From assembly GCA_900317305.1 (NCBI GenBank), contig ONGG01000022.1:1-64000 (forward strand): DNA of 64,000 nucleotides, read 5' to 3'. Of this stretch, positions 57,543-64,000 are shown piece after piece. The translations under genes were made by a program, and so were the position numbers. The stretch is from an uncultured Prevotellaceae bacterium (lineage in GTDB: Bacteria > Bacteroidota > Bacteroidia > Bacteroidales > Bacteroidaceae). Position 1 is the first letter of the stretch. Every line of letters begins with the position of its first letter. Below the pieces are notes generated by a model. It made no database searches. It was not told the DNA's origin and saw only the letters and a program-made list of their open reading frames with translations.

Positions 57543-59939
57543 ATGAGAAAACTTTTGCTCACGATGATGCTTTCCGTGGCGGCTGTGGCCTATGCCGACG
57601 GAAGAAAGGAACTGATCCTCGACAAGGGATGGATGTTCTCACGCGACAGCGTGGAGTGGAAACAGGTCACCGTCCCACACGACTGGGCCATCAGTGGTCC
57701 CTTCGACAAGAAGTGGGACTTGCAATTCGTGGCCATCGAACAGAATGGTGAGAAAGAGAAAACCGAGAAGTCGGGCCGTTCAGGTGCCCTTCCCTGGATT
57801 GGGAAGGGGTATTATCACACCACGGTCAGCATCGACCAACTGCCGGCTTCGGCCATCCTTGTCTTCGATGGGGCGATGAGCGAGCCTGTGGTGCGCGTGA
57901 ATGGCAAGATGGCGGGATATTGGGCCTATGGATACAATGCTTTCCGGCTCGATGTGGCCCGGCTCCTCAGAAAGGGAACGAATACCATCGATGTGACGCT
58001 CAACAATATGGAGGAGAGTAGCCGATGGTATCCGGGTGGCGGCATCTACCGGCCCGTGAAACTCATCCTGGGCGAGAGCACGCTCATCGACGACTGGGCC
58101 ACCTTCTGCTATACCTCGGGGGTGGAGAACAACGTGGCCAACCTCAGCGTGCAGACCGCCTTGTGGAATGTTTCACACAATGACAACCTCTTTGTCGAGG
58201 TGGCGCTCTTCGACCAAAAGGGCTCAAGGGTGGCGGCCTTCCACTCCAGTCCCGACAACGAGGGCAAAATCAAGGATTGCTTGCAAGTGAACAAACCCAA
58301 ACTGTGGTCACCGGAGTCGCCTTATCTCTACCGTATGGAGGTGAGTCTATACCGCGGCCTACAACTCATCGACCGGAAAGTGTCGAAAATAGGCATCCGG
58401 ACGGTAAAGGTGAGCAAGGAGGGGGGATTCCAACTCAACGGACAGACAAGGAAAATCAAAGGGGTATGCCTGCATCACGACCTCGGACCTCTGGGAGCGG
58501 AGGTGAACAAGGCGGCGCTCATCAGGCAGATACGCACCATGAAGGAGATGGGATGCGATGCCATCCGCACGGCACACAACATGCCCTCCACATGGCAGAT
58601 GGAAATCTGTGACTCGATGGGAATGATGGTGATGGCCGAGAGCTTCGACATGTGGATTTACCCCAAATGCAAGAACGGGTATGCCAGGTTCTTCAAGGAG
58701 TGGAGCGACCGCGACATCACCAACCTTGTGCTCAACCACCGCAACCATCCTTCCATTATTATGTGGAGTATCGGAAACGAGATTCCCGAACAATGGAGCG
58801 AGGAGGGTAGGGAGATTTCCCGGCATTTGCAGCAACTCTGCCACGACCTCGACCCATCACGGCCGGTAACCCAGGGGATGGACAGGGCCGATGCCGCACT
58901 GAAGTCGGGTTTCGCCCAGGTCATGGACGTGCCGGGATTCAACTACAGGGTGCACAAATACGAGAACAACATCAAGCAACTGCCTCAGGGCTTCCTCCTG
59001 GGGTCGGAGACGGCCTCAACCGTGAGCTCACGAGGAGTCTACAAATTCCCCGTCGAGGTGTCCGACCATCAGGTGTATCCCGACGGACAGTGCTCGAGCT
59101 ATGATACGGAGTATTGCTCTTGGAGCAACCTGCCCGATGACGATTGGAAAATGCAGGACGACTACGACTGGGTAATCGGCGAGTTCGTGTGGACGGGCTT
59201 CGACTATCTGGGCGAGCCTACACCCTATGATGAGTACTGGCCGTCGAGAAGCAGCTATTTCGGCATCTGCGACCTGGCCGGACTGCCCAAAGACCGCTAT
59301 TACCTTTACCGTAGCAGGTGGAACACGCAAGAGCATACCATCCACCTCCTGCCTCATTGGACATGGCCCGACCGGAAGGGAAAGGTCACTCCTGTGTATT
59401 GCTATACCGACTGCCCGTCGGCCGAACTCTTCGTCAATGGGGTGAGTCAGGGCAGAGTCTTCAAGGACAAGAACTCCCGACTCGACAGATACCGCTTGCG
59501 CTGGAACAACGTGGTCTATCAGCCTGGTGAGATAAAGGTGGTGGCCTATGATGCCAACTCGCAGGTGGTAGGCGAACAGGTGGTGCGCACGGCAGGAAAA
59601 CCTGAGCGCCTGGTGCTCGAAACCGACAGGAAAACCATCGCGGCCGATGGCAACGACTTGGCGTTCGTCACGGTGTCGCTCCGCGATGCGAACGGCACGC
59701 TCATTCCCGATGCCGACAACCAACTGACATTCGAGGTGTCAGGGGCTGGCGCGTTCAAGGCGGCATGCAATGGCGACGCCACATCGCTCGAACCATTCAC
59801 ACAACCCACCATGAGCCTCTTCCACGGACAACTGGTGGTGGTGCTTCAGGCCGCCAATTACATGGGCGATATCCGCCTGGTGGTGAGGGATTCCAAAAAC
59901 AAGGCTTTCGTGGCCGAGACCCTCGTCTCCGTGAAGTAA
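57543..59939 (+). CDS. Secreted GH2 enzyme (beta-galactosidase-like)
   Basis: A 798-residue exported glycoside hydrolase of family 2. A signal peptide (about residues 1-18) is followed by the sugar-binding domain (DKGWMFSRDSVEWKQVTVPH), an Ig-like domain and the (beta/alpha)8 barrel with IRTAHNMPSTWQMEICDSMG near 340, the acid/base Glu in IIMWSIGNEIPEQWSEEG near 413, and the nucleophile Glu in WVIGEFVWTGFDYLGEP near 546. The C-terminal region carries a DUF4982-like module and a final Ig-like domain. Beta-galactosidase is the most common activity of this layout, but GH2 also includes beta-mannosidases and glucuronidases. It begins 3 bases after the HGSNAT-like gene and ends the operon. Confidence 0.9.
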   Translation: MRKLLLTMMLSVAAVAYADGRKELILDKGWMFSRDSVEWKQVTVPHDWAISGPFDKKWDLQFVAIEQNGEKEKTEKSGRSGALPWIGKGYYHTTVSIDQLPASAILVFDGAMSEPVVRVNGKMAGYWAYGYNAFRLDVARLLRKGTNTIDVTLNNMEESSRWYPGGGIYRPVKLILGESTLIDDWATFCYTSGVENNVANLSVQTALWNVSHNDNLFVEVALFDQKGSRVAAFHSSPDNEGKIKDCLQVNKPKLWSPESPYLYRMEVSLYRGLQLIDRKVSKIGIRTVKVSKEGGFQLNGQTRKIKGVCLHHDLGPLGAEVNKAALIRQIRTMKEMGCDAIRTAHNMPSTWQMEICDSMGMMVMAESFDMWIYPKCKNGYARFFKEWSDRDITNLVLNHRNHPSIIMWSIGNEIPEQWSEEGREISRHLQQLCHDLDPSRPVTQGMDRADAALKSGFAQVMDVPGFNYRVHKYENNIKQLPQGFLLGSETASTVSSRGVYKFPVEVSDHQVYPDGQCSSYDTEYCSWSNLPDDDWKMQDDYDWVIGEFVWTGFDYLGEPTPYDEYWPSRSSYFGICDLAGLPKDRYYLYRSRWNTQEHTIHLLPHWTWPDRKGKVTPVYCYTDCPSAELFVNGVSQGRVFKDKNSRLDRYRLRWNNVVYQPGEIKVVAYDANSQVVGEQVVRTAGKPERLVLETDRKTIAADGNDLAFVTVSLRDANGTLIPDADNQLTFEVSGAGAFKAACNGDATSLEPFTQPTMSLFHGQLVVVLQAANYMGDIRLVVRDSKNKAFVAETLVSVK

Positions 59940-59941
59940 AA

Positions 59942-60080
59942 GGTGCAAGTAAAAAAGGAGCGAGAAAAAAGGAGCAGGGAAAAAGGAGCAAGTAAAAAGG
60001 TGCAAGTAAAAAAGGAGCGAGGAAAAAGGAGCAGGGAAAAAGGAGCAAGTAAAAAGGTGCAAGTAAAAAAGGAGCGAGGA
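59942..60080. repeat. 57-bp purine-rich tandem repeat after the GH2 gene
   Basis: About 2.4 copies of a 57-bp unit beginning GGTGCAAGTAAAAAAGGAGC. Each unit is itself made of four degenerate 14-15 base pieces of the type AAAAAGGAGC, so the top strand is almost all A and G and carries many AAGGAG motifs. The remaining gap to DUF4861 (60081-60178) contains a GCCGCGC/GCGCGGC hairpin at 60134-60152; no gene is seen. Confidence 0.85.
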
Positions 60081-60174
60081 AAGTGGCTCACCATGCAGTG
60101 TCAGCACCTTCCTCGCATCTAGTTTCTCCGTATGCCGCGCTTTCGGCGCGGCCTCAAATCCCCAAGCAAAACCC

Positions 60175-60208
60175 ATGCTCAATGCCGTTCAACGACGGCA
60201 TTGAGCAT
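60175..60208 (+). terminator. Perfect hairpin overlapping the DUF4861 stop codon
   Basis: A 14-bp exact stem (60175-60188 with 60195-60208) is followed on the plus strand by TTTCTTCC. It could stop transcripts of the GH2 operon. On the minus strand it includes the last codons and stop of DUF4861, with only a short T-run behind it. Confidence 0.6.
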
Positions 60209-61414
60209 TTTCTTCCATTCCACAAGGCAGTCAAACCATTCCTTGGCACTGTGTACGCCAAAGCTCTCGTTGTCGCTGCCAAAGGTAATATAATAGGTAA
60301 ACGACCGGCCAGGTACGCCTATCACGTAGGGGTAATTGTCCTTGTTGGCGGGCAGTTCGCTCACCACGTTCTTGCTCGGAATGCAGATGCCCAGTCCCAC
60401 GGTCTCGCGCTTGTGACCGGCAGAGTCTTTCTCCGACACAGGCCAGTCGGTGCCCCAGCAACCACGAAGGCCTTGCTTGTCGCTGAACTCTGTGGAGTTC
60501 TTCACGTTGATGATGCCGGTGGCAAACTTCAGGTCGGCGACATCACGGCTGAAACCGACGTCCACTCGGCAGTCACGACGGCCGGCATAAAGGGTGTAGT
60601 GGGTGGTCATGGTCACAGGGGAGGTGGCACCCGTGGGGAGCCATTCTTCGTCGTATACCTCGATGATGGTGCGCAGCGGACCACGGGCCACGATGCGCTG
60701 ACCGCGATGCTCCACATCCTTGATCATCGTAGGTGCATTGCCGTCCCATCCACGGAGGGTTCCCAGACCAAACGTTTCGCCCACCCAGAGCACGTCATCG
60801 CCATAGCCGGCGGCCTTTTGATTGTTGTCGGGATAAAACTGGGTGGCCTTCAACTCCAGTCCCTTGCGGTATTTGCCATAGATGTCCACGGTCTGTCGAT
60901 GGTCAAAGTAGATACGGTAGGCCACCAGTTCGTTCTCAAAGGCGCATCCGTGGTGGTGGAGCATCCAGTAGGGATTCACGTCGCGGTCTACGGTCAGTTG
61001 TGAGATGTAGAGGTCTTGCTTGTTGGTCTCCTTGATTTTCTTGTTGGTGAGCATCAGGTCGGTATACACGCGAGGCTCATAGTGGCGGGCGCTGCCGAAA
61101 TCGGAGAGGGTGATGTTGTAGGTCTGCTTCGATTTCTTGGGCAGACTGGCAAGGAAGAATACCTCATCGGGACGGCGGTCACCGTCCAGATCGTCAATCT
61201 GACAGGGAATCTCCACCCCATCAAGTCTCACCAATGCCGATTTCACGTCTGTACCATCGCCGAAGGCGTTGCGGATATCGACGCTCACAGGATAGTTCTC
61301 CTGCTCAATCTTGCTCTTGTTCTCCAATGTCACTTGTTTCTCTACGGTTCGCTGACCATAGCTGGTGCCCACGATGAGTATCGAGAGCACGGTGATGATT
61401 GTTCGCTTGTTCAT
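60179..61414 (-). CDS. Secreted DUF4861 protein
   Basis: A 411-residue exported protein; the ATG at 61414 gives the signal peptide (MNKRTIITVLSILIVGTSYG), while the longer frame from 61468 adds no signal. The sequence fits DUF4861 (IPCQIDDLDGDRRPDEVFFL near residue 75; PVTMTTHYTLYAGRRDCRVD near 265; FTYYITFGSDNESFGVHSA near 380). Such proteins occur with pectin and rhamnogalacturonan loci in Bacteroidota; I do not know a confirmed reaction. It follows the DUF4251 gene after 28 bases on the same strand, and may be co-transcribed. Confidence 0.8.
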   Translation of the reverse strand: MNKRTIITVLSILIVGTSYGQRTVEKQVTLENKSKIEQENYPVSVDIRNAFGDGTDVKSALVRLDGVEIPCQIDDLDGDRRPDEVFFLASLPKKSKQTYNITLSDFGSARHYEPRVYTDLMLTNKKIKETNKQDLYISQLTVDRDVNPYWMLHHHGCAFENELVAYRIYFDHRQTVDIYGKYRKGLELKATQFYPDNNQKAAGYGDDVLWVGETFGLGTLRGWDGNAPTMIKDVEHRGQRIVARGPLRTIIEVYDEEWLPTGATSPVTMTTHYTLYAGRRDCRVDVGFSRDVADLKFATGIINVKNSTEFSDKQGLRGCWGTDWPVSEKDSAGHKRETVGLGICIPSKNVVSELPANKDNYPYVIGVPGRSFTYYITFGSDNESFGVHSAKEWFDCLVEWKKMLNAVVERH

Positions 61415-61442
61415 ATCTGTTTTCAAGTAGTTATAGGGTTGT

Positions 61443-61940
61443 TCATAAATCCATTTCCACTCTTCCAAGGAAGGAGATCTCCGCGCGTTGGCGCGACCTT
61501 ACCGTAATCGATGTGCTGCCGCTCTCAAAGACGTTGAGCAGATATACGTAGATATCTTCCTCGTTATACACCTCAATGATGATGTCGTGCTCCCCGGGCT
61601 TCCGTTCCACGTCTTCATATTTCCTGATGGTTCCGGTGAAATTCAACGCCTTGCCTCCACCATAGGGCACACTATATGCGGTACCAAAATAGGGGAGGTA
61701 GGAGATAATGGAGTCGCCACGAATCTCAAGCGTATAGGGGGTCGACAGACTGATGCTGGGGAATCCAATCGGATGCGCGGTGGTGACAAAGATGGTGTAG
61801 TGGCGGTCGGCAAGTGCCTGGCGGGTCTTCCGCTCCAACAGTTGCTGTCGCTCCCTGCGCGATAGTTTCCCCACGCTATTGCTGGTGCCGCAACTGGCCA
61901 GCAAGGTGGCAAGTAGCAAATACAATATAATGTTCCTCAT
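61443..61940 (-). CDS. DUF4251 lipoprotein
   Basis: A 165-residue small lipoprotein. The lipobox is LLATLLASCGTSNS near residue 15. The family core YTLEIRGDSIISYLPYFGTA, then YSVPYGGGKALNFTG, is typical of DUF4251, a Bacteroidota domain of unknown function, possibly at the cell surface or in the periplasm. It has a candidate -7 element upstream and precedes the DUF4861 gene. Confidence 0.8.
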   Translation of the reverse strand: MRNIILYLLLATLLASCGTSNSVGKLSRRERQQLLERKTRQALADRHYTIFVTTAHPIGFPSISLSTPYTLEIRGDSIISYLPYFGTAYSVPYGGGKALNFTGTIRKYEDVERKPGEHDIIIEVYNEEDIYVYLLNVFESGSTSITVRSRQRAEISFLGRVEMDL

Positions 61941-61965
61941 AATCTACAATTTTACAATGATGTCA

Positions 61966-61973
61966 CAAATATA
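61966..61973 (-). promoter_or_regulatory. Candidate -7 element (TATATTTG) for the DUF4251 gene
   Basis: A TAnnTTTG match on the minus strand 26 bases before the start; no clear -33 partner. The 237-base gap 61941-62177 otherwise holds only this element and the rpmA terminator. Confidence 0.5.
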
Positions 61974-62106
61974 GATAAAAATTGGGAATTGGAAGTCGGT
62001 TGGGAGAATTTTTTCATCTTTTGCGTGAAAGAGTTCCCGTGAATCATTTGCCACTTTTGACGGATTCGCCCTCTTTCCTTTTTGCCGTGTAACGGATTGG
62101 GCATGC

Positions 62107-62141
62107 AAAAAAAATCTCCCTATCTCTTGCGAGACAGGGAG
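62107..62141 (-). terminator. Intrinsic terminator after rpmA
   Basis: An 11-bp stem with one mismatch (62116-62126 with 62131-62141) and an 8-base T-run on the minus strand end the rplU-rpmA transcript. Confidence 0.9.
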
Positions 62142-62177
62142 AGGGTTGTTTGTTTGGAATAGTTTTTTTCTTAAATG

Positions 62178-62435
62178 CTAGGCCTCAGGTATTACTGAAA
62201 CCACACTCTTGTCGTGAGCACCCTTGTGGAAGTTCACTACACCGTCAACAAGTGCATAGAGTGTGTCGTCCTTGCCAATACCTACGTTCTGACCGGGATT
62301 GTGCTTCGTGCCACGCTGGCGAACGATGATGTTGCCGGCAGTAACACGCTGACCACCCCAAATCTTAACACCTAATCTCTGCGAGGCTGACTCGCGGCCG
62401 TTCTTAGAACTACCTACACCTTTTTTATGTGCCAT
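62178..62435 (-). CDS. rpmA: 50S ribosomal protein L27
   Basis: An 85-residue ribosomal protein of the large subunit, near the peptidyl transferase centre. The N-terminal [20 protein letters not shown] and [19 protein letters not shown] are the family sequence. There is no extra N-terminal extension of the kind cleaved by Prp in Firmicutes. It is 19 bases after rplU, the usual bacterial pair. Confidence 0.98.
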   Translation of the reverse strand: MAHKKGVGSSKNGRESASQRLGVKIWGGQRVTAGNIIVRQRGTKHNPGQNVGIGKDDTLYALVDGVVNFHKGAHDKSVVSVIPEA

Positions 62436-62454
62436 TTCTTAGTCCTCCTTGATT

Positions 62455-62772
62455 TTAGCCAATTACTGATTTAATCTCAATCTGTGTGAACTGAGCACGG
62501 TGGCCATTCTTCTTGCGGGAGTCCTTGCGACGCTTCATCTTGAAGACAATCACCTTGTCACCCTTTACCAGTGGCTTCACCACTTCACACACTACTTTCG
62601 CGCCATCAACGGTGGGCGCGCCAACTTTCACGGCTCCGTCGTTGTCAACGAGAAGCACTTTCTCAAACTCAACAGACTGGCCTTCCTCCACATCCTTGAT
62701 GTGGTGAACGAAGAGCTTCTTGCCCTCCTCAGCCTTGAACTGCTGACCCATGATTTCTACAATTGCGTACAT
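62455..62772 (-). CDS. rplU: 50S ribosomal protein L21
   Basis: A 105-residue protein of the large ribosomal subunit. [20 protein letters not shown] at the N terminus and [20 protein letters not shown] near the end are the family signatures. First gene of the rplU-rpmA unit. Confidence 0.98.
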   Translation of the reverse strand: MYAIVEIMGQQFKAEEGKKLFVHHIKDVEEGQSVEFEKVLLVDNDGAVKVGAPTVDGAKVVCEVVKPLVKGDKVIVFKMKRRKDSRKKNGHRAQFTQIEIKSVIG

Positions 62773-62855
62773 TTCTTATTGTATAACAGGTTGTTCCGCA
62801 AGGCGTACAGCACCGTGCCGTCACTTTTTAGAGCCTCCACGGAGTAAATCGGCTG

Positions 62856-62863
62856 CAAAATTA
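62856..62863 (-). promoter_or_regulatory. Candidate -7 element (TAATTTTG) for rplU-rpmA
   Basis: A TAnnTTTG match on the minus strand 84 bases before rplU; the -33 partner is not clear. Confidence 0.5.
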
Positions 62864-62900
62864 CTACTTTTTTGTCAAATACTATGTATAGACTTTTCTT

Positions 62901-62926
62901 TTAAAACCCTTTTTAACAGGTTTTAA
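62901..62926 (-). terminator. Weak AT-rich hairpin after the CapD-like gene
   Basis: TTAAAACC and GGTTTTAA form an 8-bp stem 23 bases past the stop. It is only a modest terminator candidate. Confidence 0.35.
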
Positions 62927-62948
62927 CTTACTCCATCCGGTCACTCCT

Positions 62949-64000
62949 TTAATCCAGTCGCTCGAATACCGAGTTGTTCGACTTGTACTCGGGCACGATT
63001 TCTTTCATTTTCATCACGATGCCCATTTCATCGTAGGTGTCGGCAATGGCGACAAGTTGCTCCACGTCTCTCTCCACGTCCTGATAGTCGTATTCTCTCA
63101 CTTCGGCTATCCTGATCTTCTTGTGGAAACTTGGCTTGGTGTTCTCGTCGTTGGAGAGCAACTCTTCGTAGAGCTTCTCGCCAGGACGCAGACCAGTATA
63201 CTTGATCTCCACATCCTTGGCACCACTGAGCTTGATCATTCGCTTGGCAAGGTCGGCAATCCTCACGGGAGCACCCATGTCGAAAACGAAGATCTCGCCA
63301 CCCTTTCCATGGGTGCCTGCCTCGAGCACGAGTTTGCAGGCCTCGGGGATGAGCATGAAATACCTGATGATATTCTCGTGGGTGACGGTCACCGGACCGC
63401 CTGCCTTGATCTGTTTCTCAAACAGGGGTATCACCGAACCGTTCGAACCAAGCACGTTGCCGAAACGGGTGGTGACAAACTGTGTGCGGCCTTCTACCTT
63501 TCCTTCCTTGATGGCTTTGTCGAGACTCTGCACGTAAATCTCGCAGATGCGTTTCGAACAGCCCATCACATTGGTGGGATTTACGGCCTTGTCGGTGGAG
63601 AGCATCACAAACTTCTTCACACCATGCTGCACGCTGAGGTCGGCGATGACTTTCGTACCGTAGATGTTGTTCTGGATACTCTCGCTGGGGTTGTCTTCCA
63701 TCATCGGAACATGCTTGTAGGCAGCGGCATGGAAAACGTAGTCGGGCTTGAACTCCTCGAAGATATGCTCCATCCTCCCTTTGTTGGCAATGGAGGCTAC
63801 GGCAGTGGTGGCCTTGATGTTGGGAAACTGTTTGGCCATCATGATCCTGATGTCGTGCTGAGGCGTCTCGGCAGAGTCGATGAGCATGAGTTCGGCAGGC
63901 TTGTAGGCGCTAACCTGTTTCACAATCTCCGAACCGATAGAACCGGCCGAGCCGGTAATCAGAATCTTCCTTCCACGGAGCATGGCACCCACCTTCTCCA
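62949..64000 (-). CDS. Polysaccharide biosynthesis nucleotide-sugar epimerase/dehydratase (CapD/FlaA1/WbpM type), N terminus cut off by the window
   Basis: The C-terminal 350 residues of a CapD-type SDR enzyme. The frame is open through the window edge, and the first ATG-like positions (63992) lie in the middle of the known fold, so the true start is outside. The NAD(P)-binding loop is KILITGSAGSIGSEIVKQVS, the catalytic region MLSTDKAVNPTNVMGCSKR (a Met-X3-Lys type site rather than Tyr-X3-Lys), then TTRFGNVLGSNGSVIPLFEK. Full-length relatives of about 600 residues have four N-terminal membrane spans. They convert UDP-GlcNAc to a 4-keto-6-deoxy sugar in capsule, O-antigen or glycoprotein sugar synthesis. 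Confidence 0.9.
   Translation of the reverse strand, partial: EKVGAMLRGRKILITGSAGSIGSEIVKQVSAYKPAELMLIDSAETPQHDIRIMMAKQFPNIKATTAVASIANKGRMEHIFEEFKPDYVFHAAAYKHVPMMEDNPSESIQNNIYGTKVIADLSVQHGVKKFVMLSTDKAVNPTNVMGCSKRICEIYVQSLDKAIKEGKVEGRTQFVTTRFGNVLGSNGSVIPLFEKQIKAGGPVTVTHENIIRYFMLIPEACKLVLEAGTHGKGGEIFVFDMGAPVRIADLAKRMIKLSGAKDVEIKYTGLRPGEKLYEELLSNDENTKPSFHKKIRIAEVREYDYQDVERDVEQLVAIADTYDEMGIVMKMKEIVPEYKSNNSVFERLD

Noticed and set aside
59858-60094. Minus-strand frames rich in Phe, Leu and Ser after the GH2 gene
   Set aside because: They arise from the purine-rich 57-bp repeat; composition is repeat-driven.

Overview
The window looks like chromosomal DNA from a member of the Bacteroidota, most like a gut or rumen Prevotella-type bacterium. 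The reasons are two SusC/SusD pairs, many secreted glycan-degrading enzymes (GH2, GH9, GH28, GH89, GH92 twice, PL11), DUF4251 and DUF4861 proteins, and promoters of the Bacteroidota type (TTTG, 19-21 bases, TAnnTTTG) in front of many genes. I see no insertion sequence, phage, CRISPR array, rRNA or tRNA. The species call is inference.

Left part (1-35 kb) is mainly housekeeping. It holds mnmE with a nucleoside phosphorylase, a carboxypeptidase-regulatory-like outer-surface protein, the remnant of a BspA-type surface protein, mutY, ttcA, a serS / NfnAB-type fused oxidoreductase / DUF486 operon, a Zn/Cd-type P-type ATPase with a His-rich tail, a GH9 cellulase, an orphan HlyD-type adaptor, a TPR protein with ribH, recF with a DciA-like gene, and an M3 peptidase / dCMP deaminase / S41 protease operon. 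Then come a four-gene MacAB-like exporter, a nitroreductase flanked by 9-bp minisatellites, a PL11 rhamnogalacturonan lyase, and a three-gene membrane-lipid-like cassette (PLP enzyme, CDP-alcohol phosphotransferase with an altered motif, flippase-like protein).

Middle part (34.5-48.1 kb) is glycan capture. A Nudix plus winged-helix regulator of the NrtR/AraR type has a 21-bp tandem repeat in its leader and a four-copy array of terminator hairpins behind it. After it come SusC1/SusD1, a strong terminator, and a second unit with its own promoter: GH28 polygalacturonase, SusC2, SusD2. With PL11, GH9 and DUF4861 nearby, the theme is plant cell wall and pectin.

Right part (48.1-60 kb) is a separate operon with its own promoter: GH92, a fusion of a histidine acid phosphatase with a second GH92, GH89 alpha-N-acetylglucosaminidase, a heparan-alpha-glucosaminide N-acetyltransferase-like membrane protein, and a GH2 enzyme. 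Together these could strip alpha-mannose, remove phosphate, acetylate a terminal alpha-glucosamine across the membrane and release it. That combination is the most interesting system in the window. The window ends with DUF4861 and DUF4251 genes, the rplU-rpmA ribosomal operon and the C-terminal part of a CapD/FlaA1-type sugar dehydratase cut by the window edge.

Short tandem repeats of several periods (9, 21, 57 and 58 bp) sit in the intergenic regions, and some sequence elements recur at distant sites.
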